Below, piece by piece: positions 1 to 6,824 of a stretch of 9,393 bases of DNA. Source of the DNA: Candidatus Hydrogenedentota bacterium (GTDB lineage: Bacteria; Hydrogenedentota; Hydrogenedentia; Hydrogenedentales; CAITNO01); the NCBI GenBank assembly GCA_011046175.1, contig DSBB01000199.1, positions 1-9,393 on the forward strand, read 5' to 3'. Position 1 is the stretch's first letter. The number at the start of each line of letters is the position of its first letter. Both the position numbers and the translations under genes were made by a program. The notes under the pieces are model-generated. The model was not told the origin of the DNA, ran no database searches, and saw only the letters and a program-made list of their open reading frames with translations.

Positions 1-1
1 A

Positions 2-388
2 CCCCACGGCCCCTACACCAACGACATCGAGTTCATGCTCAAGCTCTTCAAGCATTTCGATTCAGAATATTTGCGCTGCAACTTCGACACGGGCAACACC
101 TTCATCGCCGGGCACGACCCGCTGGAATACCTCAAGGCGCTGCGCCCCTACGTGTCCCACTGCCACATCAAAGACGTGAGCGAAGGGCTTGCCGCCGCCG
201 TGCGCGGCGAAGAAACCGGCATCGCATGCAGTGAAGTGCCCATCGGCGGCGGCGTCAACGCCGAAAACATCAAAAACTGCATCGCCTACCTAAAAGAAAC
301 CAACTGGGACGGCGTGGTCTCGCTGGAATGCCACGGCGCCGACGACAACATCCGCCAGAGCGTGGAGTTTTTGCGGGCGCTGGTGTGA
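2..388 (+). CDS. Sugar phosphate isomerase/epimerase family protein (TIM barrel), 3' part only
   Basis: The reading frame is open from the left edge of the window, so only the last 128 residues are visible and the start lies outside. The fragment reads as the C-terminal half of an AP endonuclease 2/xylose isomerase-like TIM barrel. It has the metal-site strand motifs in the usual order: NFDTGN, then HIKD, then a GGG-V-N loop, then SLECHG near the end. In this family these Asp, His and Glu residues bind divalent metal, and the enzymes isomerise or epimerise sugars, sugar phosphates or inositol derivatives. No signal peptide can be judged because the N-terminus is missing. The family has many specificities, so no substrate is assigned. 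The family call is firm. Any link to the polysaccharide genes further right is inference. Confidence 0.88.
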   Translation, partial: PHGPYTNDIEFMLKLFKHFDSEYLRCNFDTGNTFIAGHDPLEYLKALRPYVSHCHIKDVSEGLAAAVRGEETGIACSEVPIGGGVNAENIKNCIAYLKETNWDGVVSLECHGADDNIRQSVEFLRALV

Positions 389-402
389 AGTAATTGTCTC
401 AC

Positions 403-407
403 AGGGA
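403..407 (+). promoter_or_regulatory. Ribosome binding site deciding the start of the 62-residue gene
   Basis: AGGGA ends 10 bases before the ATG at 418. The in-frame ATG at 409 is only one base from this site and the in-frame TTG at 394 lies upstream of it, so 418 is the only start at a workable distance. Confidence 0.5.
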
Positions 408-417
408 AATGTTAATC

Positions 418-606
418 ATGATTGAAAAAGTAGTCAAAATAAAACAACTGAACGATGACAATTCGGTATTGGATGATTTGGCGTATTGGCTGAGCAAGAC
501 GCCGGAAGAGCGGCTCGCGGCGGTTGAATTTTTAAGGAGACAGGCCCATGGAGGTACAGCAAGACTTCAAAGAGTTGCTCGCGTTGTTGAACGCCCACAG
601 GGTTAA
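418..606 (+). CDS. Small protein overlapping the nucleotidyltransferase; possible antitoxin-like partner
   Basis: This encodes 62 residues, mostly charged and helical, with no membrane segment or signal peptide. It begins MIEKVVKIKQL, has a central LAYWLSKTPEERLAAVEFLR stretch and ends in a basic tail, GTARLQRVARVVERPQG. Small proteins of this pattern (a YW-x-S/T-x-x-P-x-ERL core followed by a RLQRV tail) recur directly upstream of MNT-like nucleotidyltransferases in environmental bacteria. That is recollection, not a search. The last 59 bases are read twice, because the next gene starts at 548 in another frame and its ribosome binding site lies inside this gene. The overlap implies translational coupling. 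An antitoxin or regulatory role is inferred from this layout only. No DNA-binding fold is evident. Confidence 0.72.
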   Translation: MIEKVVKIKQLNDDNSVLDDLAYWLSKTPEERLAAVEFLRRQAHGGTARLQRVARVVERPQG

Positions 607-994
607 GTACATGGTCGTCGGCGGGCATGCGCTCGCGTACTATGGCGTGCCGCGATACACGGGCGATATTGATATTTTCGTGCAACCCGAACGCGATAAT
701 GCGGAACGCATGTTGCGCGCGCTTGACGAATTCGGTTTCGGCGATATTGGCTTGAAAACGGTTGATTTTATGAAACCGAATCAGGTGGTTCAACTGGGCT
801 ATCCGCCTGTGCGCATAGACATTGTTACGTCCATCTCCGGTGTATCCTGGGATGTGGCCGCTTCTGAAAGCGTTCAGGGGCACTACGGCGACGTCCCCGT
901 GAACTTTATCGGACGGCGGCATTTTGTTCTGAATAAAAAGGCCTCGGGACGGAAGAAGGATATTGCAGACTTGGAAGCGCTTGGCGAAGCGTGA
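548..994 (+). CDS. MNT-like minimal nucleotidyltransferase (pol-beta superfamily)
   Basis: A 148-residue protein with the signature of minimal nucleotidyltransferases. GG at residues 25-26 (VVGGHALAYYG) is followed by GDIDIF with Asp40 and Asp42, the paired metal ligands. A third acidic residue, Asp91, lies in RIDIVTSI. The C-terminal KKASGRKKDIADLEAL stretch (130-145) matches the usual end of these proteins. The superfamily transfers a nucleotide from an NTP to a protein or small molecule, and many members act as toxin or antitoxin in MNT-HEPN pairs. No HEPN gene is present; the partner here is the overlapping 62-residue protein upstream. The start at 548 is supported by AAGGAGA at 534-540, seven bases upstream. 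All three acidic residues are present, so the enzyme is probably active. Its target is unknown. Cytoplasmic. Confidence 0.87.
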   Translation: MEVQQDFKELLALLNAHRVKYMVVGGHALAYYGVPRYTGDIDIFVQPERDNAERMLRALDEFGFGDIGLKTVDFMKPNQVVQLGYPPVRIDIVTSISGVSWDVAASESVQGHYGDVPVNFIGRRHFVLNKKASGRKKDIADLEALGEA

Positions 995-1024
995 CGACAG
1001 CCGCCGAAACAAGGATACCATCTT

Positions 1025-1411
1025 ATGATACGCATCAACGGGTTGCTGGTAAATTACGATACGGTTGTTGCGGTGCGCGAGGTTGATCTTACCGTTCGAC
1101 CGGGAGAGATATTCGGGCTGGTGGGACCGAACGGCGCGGGAAAGACATCTCTGATCAAGGCGGCGACCGGGCTTATCGAAACAATTTAGGGTACGGCGTT
1201 CCTCGGCGATGCGGACATGTCCGTTGAGCCTGAGAAAGGTTGGCGGCGCCGTTTGCCGCTATTGTCGGATATACATGGCTCTCCGGTACATCGCCATGCT
1301 GAGTTCTACAGATTCATACGCGCCGTGATGATGGTGATCTTGGTCAATGCGGCGCTTGCGGTGTTCTTCCAGTATCTTGCGGCGCGATGCCGCCGGAAGC
1401 TTCAACTATAG
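1025..1411 (+). pseudogene. ABC transporter remnant: ATPase N-terminus, nonsense codon, then permease tail
   Basis: A ribosome binding site (AAGGA, 1011-1015) and ATG at 1025 open a normal ABC ATPase start. The DTVVAVREVDLTVRPGEIF stretch is followed by Walker A, GPNGAGKTS, at residues 34-42. An in-frame TAG at 1187-1189 stops it after 54 codons. The same frame stays ABC-like for about 15 codons (GTAFLGDADMSVEPEK), so the TAG looks like a point mutation. After about 1250 the homology fades. The frame then ends in a hydrophobic stretch, RAVMMVILVNAALAVFF, and a basic tail, which resembles the last transmembrane helix of an ABC-2 type permease. The signature motif, Walker B and H-loop are all missing. 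I infer a deletion joining the ATPase gene to the end of its downstream permease gene. The permease origin of the tail is the less certain part. Confidence 0.8.
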
Positions 1412-1520
1412 TCAGGTTGGAAATCAACACCACAATATGGCGTTATGCGGGGATATTGTAAAGTTTGCGTAACTGTCTGGCAAGCATAATAAGTTGAAGC
1501 CGTTGTACGCCCGAAAACAG

Positions 1521-1630
1521 CCGTCATTCCCGCAAAAGCGGGAATCCATAACCATACTCACAACTTATCACCCGCTTTCTGGATTCCCGCTTTTGCGGGA
1601 ATGACGGGCACCCGCTGTTATTAGGGCATA
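1521..1630. repeat. Pair of inverted palindromic repeats (ATTCCC-N8-GGGAAT, dRS3-like)
   Basis: A 28-base sequence at 1521-1548 recurs as an exact reverse complement at 1580-1607, with a 31-base spacer. Each arm contains its own palindrome: ATTCCC, eight bases, GGGAAT (1526-1545 and 1583-1602). The right copy continues to about 1630 with sequence shared, in the opposite orientation, with 6825-6860. ATTCCC-N8-GGGAAT is the pattern of the neisserial dRS3 repeat, and similar 'CGTCATTCCCGC' palindromes are scattered through many bacterial genomes. There is no coding capacity, so any mobility would need a transposase elsewhere. It sits between two broken genes and could form strong hairpins in DNA or RNA. 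The remaining intergenic sequence from 1412 to 1520 shows nothing I can assign. Confidence 0.85.
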
Positions 1631-2182
1631 TTGTGCGACCTGCTAGATAGTTACAAAGGAACAAGGCTATGGGAGTCGCGGGTTACTCTGGAAAGGCGAA
1701 TCGCGCGCGGCGGCGGACATACCGGATGGAGCAGAGCATGGATGGTGAATTTTTTCGCAAGATTGCATGACGGCAACGCCGCCTACGAAAATATTTGCGC
1801 TTTGTTGCGGAAGTCAACCATGCCGAATCTGTTTGACAATCATCCGCCGTTCCAAATTGACGGCAATTTTGGCGGCACCGCGGGCATAACGGAAATGCTG
1901 TTGCAGAGTCACACGGGCAAGATACATCTTTTGCCTGCATTGCCTGATGCGTGGCCTGAGGGCGAGGTGACAGGCCTGCGCGCGCGAGGCGGGTTTGAAG
2001 TGGATATTCGCTGGAAACGGGGAGCGCTGACAGGGGCCGTCATCCGGTCGGATTACGGAATGCCTTGCGCGGTTCAGACGTCACAGCCTGTCGAGATTTG
2101 CCAGGGCGACGCAGTATTGGCCGGGAACGATGAAATCTTTGAAACAGCATTTGCCGCGTCCTATCAGGTGCGCCCCTTGTAA
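1631..2182 (+). pseudogene. GH95 alpha-L-fucosidase, C-terminal fragment
   Basis: The frame encodes about 170 residues that match the C-terminal quarter of glycoside hydrolase family 95 (1,2-alpha-L-fucosidase/alpha-L-galactosidase). Conserved blocks in order are HTGWSRAWMVNFFARLHDG, NLFDNHPPFQIDGNFGGTAG, EMLLQSHTGKIHLLPALP, and LRARGGFEVDIRWKRGAL. Intact family members are usually 700-800 residues, so the N-terminal beta domain and most of the (alpha/alpha)6 barrel, with the catalytic acid, are missing. Recognisable homology begins near 1677. The 45 codon-frame bases before that, back to 1631, do not look like GH95. No in-frame ATG with a ribosome binding site precedes the homology. The palindromic repeat ends at 1630, so the truncation lies within about 50 bases of it. 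The remnant cannot be a working fucosidase. Confidence 0.86.
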
Positions 2183-2237
2183 AATCGGCGTCATGAGCGG
2201 CGGCGGCTTTGCCTCAAGGATTTATGCGGCTTTGTTC

Positions 2238-2246
2238 TGCTACAAT
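2238..2246 (+). promoter_or_regulatory. Possible extended -10 promoter for the GH172 gene
   Basis: TGC-TACAAT matches an extended -10 element (TGn followed by a TATAAT-like hexamer), 57 bases before the ATG at 2304. No good -35 hexamer is visible at the normal distance. Position and orientation fit the 2304 gene. This is a weak call from consensus only. Confidence 0.3.
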
Positions 2247-2303
2247 ACGCAATGGATTTCAAGGGATTGGAAATAACAAAGATAACACACAGGAGATGCC
2301 GCT

Positions 2304-4307
2304 ATGACCTTTTCGCGCCAAATAACTCGTTTTTTTCTTCTTTCAATGGCCGTAACCATAACCGCTGCCGCGCAGACCGGCCAAGTCAACTTGGAAACGT
2401 TGCTGGCAGAAACTGTTTCCCTTGAGCGGCTGGCTGTTGCGCCGTCGCCGGGATACTTAACAAGGCAGTTTTCCAGTTACGACCAAAATTCCACTGATCC
2501 CGACATTCTCACAAAGGATAATTGGTTTGCCAATCATGACCGCAATCAACACCTGCGCGTGGAAGAAAATCAAGGCCGCGAAGAGTTTGTGCTTATGGAC
2601 GCCGAAGGTCCTGGTGTTGTGGTGCGGTTCTGGTCGGCCAACCCTAAGGAAGGCGGTGTGGTGCGGTTTTATCTCGATCACAACGAAGAGCCCGCCATTG
2701 AAATGCCGTTGTACGTGTTGCTTGGCGGCCAGACAAAACCTTTCATTGCGCCGTTTTCGGGGGAGCGGGGCAGGGGCTGGAACTGTTATATGCCCATTCC
2801 GTACGCGGAACATTGCAAGATCACCATCAGCGAGGGCGATATCTATTACCAAATCAATTATCGCACGTATGACGCCGCCGCGAAAGTGACCTCCTTTTCC
2901 CTGGCCCAGGCGGATATGTTAATGAAGCAAATCCGTGAAGTCGCGGCGAAACTCGCGGAGCCCTACAAGGCCGTGGCGCCTCACAACGGACAAAACATGC
3001 CCTATGAAGCCGCCATTGACGCGGGCGATTCCGAACGCATGGAAATACGGGGTTCCGGGGCAATTTATCGTGTCGTTTGCGGTGTCGAGGCGAATGATAT
3101 GGAAACGGCGTTGCGACATTGTGTGCTTACTGTTTCGTTTGACGGTGAGGCCGACGCCGTATCAGCGCCGTTGGGCGACTTTTTTGGCGCTGCTCCGGGA
3201 AACAATCCCTATCAATCGTTGCCGTCGGGCGTGCTGGAGGACGGCCTGCTGTACAGCCATTGGTACATGCCCTTCAAAGAGGCAGCCGTAATTCTTGTCG
3301 AGAACCGCGGCAATGATAACATACGGTTGCGTGGAGAAATCGGATTTGCGCCGCGCGAATGGGGCGCGGATATGATGTATTTCCATGCAAAATGGCGCGC
3401 GGAAAAGGATATTCCCACCCGTCCCATGCAGGACTGGAATTATATGGATGTTCGGGGCGAAGGGCGGTTTGCGGGCGTCATGCTGCACGTGGCCAATCCC
3501 GTGCCCGACTGGTGGGGCGAGGGCGACGAGAAAATCTATGTGGACGGAGAATCTTTTCCCAGTCACTTCGGCACGGGCACGGAAGACTATTTCGGCTATG
3601 CGTGGTGCAATACGTCCTTGTTTACCCACGCCTATCACAATCAGGCGCGCTGCGACGGCCCGGGTAATTTTGGACACACTTGTGTGAGCCGTTTCCATGT
3701 TATGGACGATATCCCATTCGGCGAGTCGTTCCGTTTTGATATGGAAGTCTGGCATTGGGCGGAAACGAATATTACGCAGGCCATTACCGCTTACTGGTAC
3801 GCGGCGGCGAATTCGCGAGATAATTTTCCCGCAATAGCAACCGACCTGCTGGGCGTTCCGGTATTGGAACCGCCCAAGGGTGTTGAAGGCGCGCTTGAAG
3901 GCGAGGACATGACCATAATTTCCGCGAGCGGCGGCGCTACTGAAATACAATCAAGCACTGCGTGGACATGGAGCGGCATGAATCAATTGTGGTGGCGCGA
4001 CGCCGCCCCGGGCGACACGCTTATTCTCGCTTTTCCTGTTGAAAAGGAGGGGCGTTACGAGGTGTTTGCCGTTTTCACCAAGGCAAAGGATTACGGCGTG
4101 CATCAAATCAAGATCAATGGAAATGAGGCGGGACAGCCCCGCGATTTTTACAATGAAACGGTTGTTGCGGCGGATGAGGCGTCCCTGGGCGAATTTGATC
4201 TTGTGGCAGGCGACAATACCTTCGAGGTGCAGGTTGTCGGCAGCAATCCGGACGCCGTGGCCGCTTACATGTTCGGCTTGGACTATATCAGGCTCGAGGC
4301 AAAATAG
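2304..4307 (+). CDS. Secreted GH172/DUF2961 family glycoside hydrolase with C-terminal beta-sandwich domain
   Basis: A 667-residue protein. A signal peptide (residues 1 to about 23, RQITRFFLLSMAVTITAAAQ) sends it across the inner membrane. Residues of about 45-510 form the DUF2961 domain, now glycoside hydrolase family 172, whose characterised members act on alpha-D-fructofuranosides and D-arabinofuranosides. WWGEGDEK contains Glu406 and FGTGTEDYFGYAW contains Glu427. Their spacing of 21 equals that recalled for the catalytic acid/base and nucleophile pair of the bifidobacterial alpha-fructofuranosidase, so the active site looks intact. Residues of about 525-667 form a separate domain (GRYEVFAVFTKAKDYG, then YMFGLDYIRLE) resembling the carbohydrate-binding modules often attached to this family. 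The start is supported by AGGAG at 2291-2295. The gene converges on the peptidase gene with a 7-base gap. The exact substrate is unknown. Confidence 0.9.
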   Translation: MTFSRQITRFFLLSMAVTITAAAQTGQVNLETLLAETVSLERLAVAPSPGYLTRQFSSYDQNSTDPDILTKDNWFANHDRNQHLRVEENQGREEFVLMDAEGPGVVVRFWSANPKEGGVVRFYLDHNEEPAIEMPLYVLLGGQTKPFIAPFSGERGRGWNCYMPIPYAEHCKITISEGDIYYQINYRTYDAAAKVTSFSLAQADMLMKQIREVAAKLAEPYKAVAPHNGQNMPYEAAIDAGDSERMEIRGSGAIYRVVCGVEANDMETALRHCVLTVSFDGEADAVSAPLGDFFGAAPGNNPYQSLPSGVLEDGLLYSHWYMPFKEAAVILVENRGNDNIRLRGEIGFAPREWGADMMYFHAKWRAEKDIPTRPMQDWNYMDVRGEGRFAGVMLHVANPVPDWWGEGDEKIYVDGESFPSHFGTGTEDYFGYAWCNTSLFTHAYHNQARCDGPGNFGHTCVSRFHVMDDIPFGESFRFDMEVWHWAETNITQAITAYWYAAANSRDNFPAIATDLLGVPVLEPPKGVEGALEGEDMTIISASGGATEIQSSTAWTWSGMNQLWWRDAAPGDTLILAFPVEKEGRYEVFAVFTKAKDYGVHQIKINGNEAGQPRDFYNETVVAADEASLGEFDLVAGDNTFEVQVVGSNPDAVAAYMFGLDYIRLEAK

Positions 4308-4314
4308 CGTTTCA

Positions 4315-6627
4315 TTACAGCGAAGGCGTCGTGTCGCCGCCCGAACCAAGATCAAGCGTGGTGATCGAATAGGTGTATTCGCTGTGCAGCGAGCGACGGC
4401 GGTCCAATCGGCGGTTCGGTTCCGGCATCATGTGCGGAGGACGCGGCGTGAAATCCGGGAATGGAGGCAGACTGAAGGAAACCTCGTGTATTGAAAACTG
4501 TAGCGGCGTGTTCGCTTCGGCCTCAATACGAAGATCGGCGCCTTCTCGCGGAAGAATCTCAAAACGCGCGTTCCAGTCTTTGGCGGCGCCGGGCAGGTCA
4601 TGCCCCAGAATGGAAACGCCGAAAATCTCCGTGTCAGAAACAACCCGCATCGAGAGGCGCTGGGCGTCCCGCGGCGAGTTCAAACGGCAGTCAAGGACGC
4701 GCCGCCCCTCTTCAATGCGATCTCTGAGCACGTCAAGTTCGGCTTTCCCAAAAGGCGGCATGGGCGCGGGCGCTTTGTAGTATTCAAACTGGTCGCTTCC
4801 CAAGAATTGCGGCAACGTTTCCCGCCCGACGTCTTGGGGGATATACAACGAAGTCCATTCATCAAGTTGTCTGTCGCCGCTGAGCCACCACGCTTCGCCC
4901 GCATCGAAATCAACGCCGTAGGCGAGCGTGTTAAGCAGGGGACTCTTTGGGCTGGGCAGCGTGCCCCTGTATGCAACGCCGAAAAGAATTATGCCTGTTG
5001 TGATGAGAGCGACGCCCGTCAGACGCAGTCCTTTGCCGGAGACTTGCCCGAGTTGGGGAAATACAAAGACGCACAGGATGAGCGTAATTGGAACGACAAT
5101 GAATGACGCCATTACCGTGGGGCCGTACGTGGCGAGGACAATCATGGGAGCGATAAACATTAAAGCGGGCAATGCGAGTAACACGCTCCAGCGCAGAACC
5201 CTGTCCGAGGGCGCGGGGCGGCTGTCGAGGAGAAGCAGTACAAGCAGGTAAACAGCTCCTGCGACCAGCGGCCATAACGTAAGATTGGCGCCGCCGGGCA
5301 AGCGCCATTGCATCAGCAACAGCCCGAGCGCCCACCAGGCCAGTCCGCCCCCCAGCAGTTCCTGGGGTTGCGCCCGGCGCCGTAATAACGCAATGACGAG
5401 ACAAAGAACGCCGATCCCAAAAAGATGAAAGGCAAGGGCGTAAACATTGTTTTGGTACAGCGCCGCCTCACGAAAACGCTGATATACCAGGTAACTCACA
5501 AGGCCAATGGGCGCCGCCGCAATAATTGACGCGATAAGCACGCTTAAAAAGCCCGATAATACGCCGCGGAAGCCAAGACTGCCGCGTGAAAAACCGAACA
5601 CCATGACGCCGCCCCAGAGCAGCAGCGCGGCAAGAGCCAGAGGCCAACCCCAGGACAGGGGGTACACCACCATGTGGTTGCCGAGGGTGTTAAAAAAGGT
5701 GGCGTCGGGCGCATAACAATCATCAAGGCGCATGTTGCCAAAGTGCCTGGCCAGTCCAAGCACGTAATTGCCGTGATGCTGTAAACTGGCGAGACTTACA
5801 TTTGTCGGATTGTCCAACATGGTGTGATAACAGTCAAAGTTGTCAATAAACGCAAGATTAAGACCCGCAGTAAGGTTTTTATAGTGGTCGAAATCGCTGT
5901 TGAAAGGCATATTGTCGTAAAAACTGTACATGATCGAGTTCGCCCGCGCGCCCACGCCGCTTCGCGCCATTTCGCGAACGACAAAACCGTTGTTCGGCGA
6001 TGTTTCGAACATCAGCGAGGGACCGGAGGAGCCGCGCGTTTCCAACCCGAGCATTACACCCACATCATTCATCCACGGGTGTCCGGCGAACAGTTTCGCG
6101 CCGCCCATATTAAACTCTTCCTGGTCGGAAAAGACGAATATAACGTCATTTTGAAGGGGCGCGCCCGCTTTGATGGCGCGCGCCGCCTCGAGCATCGCGG
6201 CTATGCCGGAAAAGTCGTCCGCCGCGCCGGGCCCCCACGCCACTGAATCAAAATGAGCGTCCACGGCGAATGCTTTGGAAGGATTCACGCCACGGATGCG
6301 CCCGAGCACTGCCCGGCGGCGCGACACCTGACGATCGCTCGTCTTATCGTACACCGTCTCTATCATGCTCTCAACCCCAAGCCGTTGCAGTTCGTTATAA
6401 ATATACTGGCAGGCATGGTCGTTGTTTACAGACCCGGCGGGTTGCGGCGCAATACAAACGGCGGCAATGTGCTTGTGCGCCCGTTCCGCCGAAAACATTT
6501 CCGGCGGCGCGGACGCGGGCGCGGGACGCGGCGCCAGCGACATCCACCATGCAAACACCACGGCGGCGGCGGCGAGCAACAGGGGAAACACATTGTAATA
6601 ATAGGCGCCACAGGTTCCTTTTGTCAT
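4315..6627 (-). CDS. Membrane-anchored M28 family zinc metallopeptidase with polytopic membrane domain
   Basis: A 770-residue protein. An N-terminal transmembrane anchor (about 12-31) is followed by an M28 peptidase domain (about 45-300). The dinuclear zinc ligands are visible: His125 (AHFDSV), bridging Asp137 (GPGAADDFSG), Glu170/Glu171 (DQEEFNMGGA; general base and ligand), Glu196 (GLETRG) and His268 (CYHTMLD). All are in place, so it is probably active, as an aminopeptidase-type enzyme on the outer face of the inner membrane. Residues of about 320-555 hold seven or eight hydrophobic helices. Residues of about 556-770 are soluble and proline-rich at the end. This layout resembles the eukaryotic ERMP1/Fxna type more than simple secreted aminopeptidases. 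The start at 6627 was chosen over upstream in-frame starts because of a well-placed AAGGA. It probably belongs to its own transcription unit, because 314 bases separate it from the next minus-strand gene. Confidence 0.9.
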   Translation of the reverse strand: MTKGTCGAYYYNVFPLLLAAAAVVFAWWMSLAPRPAPASAPPEMFSAERAHKHIAAVCIAPQPAGSVNNDHACQYIYNELQRLGVESMIETVYDKTSDRQVSRRRAVLGRIRGVNPSKAFAVDAHFDSVAWGPGAADDFSGIAAMLEAARAIKAGAPLQNDVIFVFSDQEEFNMGGAKLFAGHPWMNDVGVMLGLETRGSSGPSLMFETSPNNGFVVREMARSGVGARANSIMYSFYDNMPFNSDFDHYKNLTAGLNLAFIDNFDCYHTMLDNPTNVSLASLQHHGNYVLGLARHFGNMRLDDCYAPDATFFNTLGNHMVVYPLSWGWPLALAALLLWGGVMVFGFSRGSLGFRGVLSGFLSVLIASIIAAAPIGLVSYLVYQRFREAALYQNNVYALAFHLFGIGVLCLVIALLRRRAQPQELLGGGLAWWALGLLLMQWRLPGGANLTLWPLVAGAVYLLVLLLLDSRPAPSDRVLRWSVLLALPALMFIAPMIVLATYGPTVMASFIVVPITLILCVFVFPQLGQVSGKGLRLTGVALITTGIILFGVAYRGTLPSPKSPLLNTLAYGVDFDAGEAWWLSGDRQLDEWTSLYIPQDVGRETLPQFLGSDQFEYYKAPAPMPPFGKAELDVLRDRIEEGRRVLDCRLNSPRDAQRLSMRVVSDTEIFGVSILGHDLPGAAKDWNARFEILPREGADLRIEAEANTPLQFSIHEVSFSLPPFPDFTPRPPHMMPEPNRRLDRRRSLHSEYTYSITTLDLGSGGDTTPSL

Positions 6628-6635
6628 GATAAGAT

Positions 6636-6640
6636 TCCTT
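6636..6640 (-). promoter_or_regulatory. Ribosome binding site fixing the M28 peptidase start
   Basis: AAGGA on the minus strand lies eight bases before the ATG at 6627. Upstream in-frame starts, up to 6693, lack such a site and would add 22 residues that are not hydrophobic ahead of the membrane anchor. Confidence 0.6.
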
Positions 6641-6824
6641 CTTAAGGGAGAGGTGTTCGACATGGAAGCCCCAACGCTTATTTGGACTCGCATGCCCGGC
6701 GAATTGTTTCACAAACAGACGGCTTCGTCCCGCGTATTGATTGCCAAGAATGAATCATCCGTTTGGAGATACTGGAACGCCGTCTATTTCAGCGGATGTT
6801 TCGTGACTGTCCAGCAATCTGTAC

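Noticed and set aside
434..1021. 195-codon minus-strand frame across the small gene and the nucleotidyltransferase
   Set aside because: It is antisense to the nucleotidyltransferase with intact DxD motif and contains no family signature.
1187..1189. TAG as a recoded (pyrrolysine or readthrough) codon
   Set aside because: The rest of the ATPase (signature motif, Walker B) is missing downstream, so readthrough would not give a working protein. Decay explains it better.
1217..1411. A separate small membrane protein gene starting at 1217
   Set aside because: It is in the same frame as the ABC ATPase start, its first codons continue ABC homology, and no ribosome binding site precedes its ATG. 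It is better read as part of the relic.
1521..1630. Short CRISPR array
   Set aside because: The two units are inverted, not direct, there are only two, and no cas gene is nearby.
3162..3950. 262-codon open frame on the minus strand inside the GH172 gene
   Set aside because: It lies antisense to a clearly conserved gene, has a composition rich in Arg, His and Ala typical of a shadow frame, and shows no recognisable motif or ribosome binding site.
6628..6693. Upstream start of the M28 peptidase at 6693
   Set aside because: It lacks a ribosome binding site and would put 22 polar residues ahead of the membrane anchor, while the ATG at 6627 has AAGGA at the right distance.
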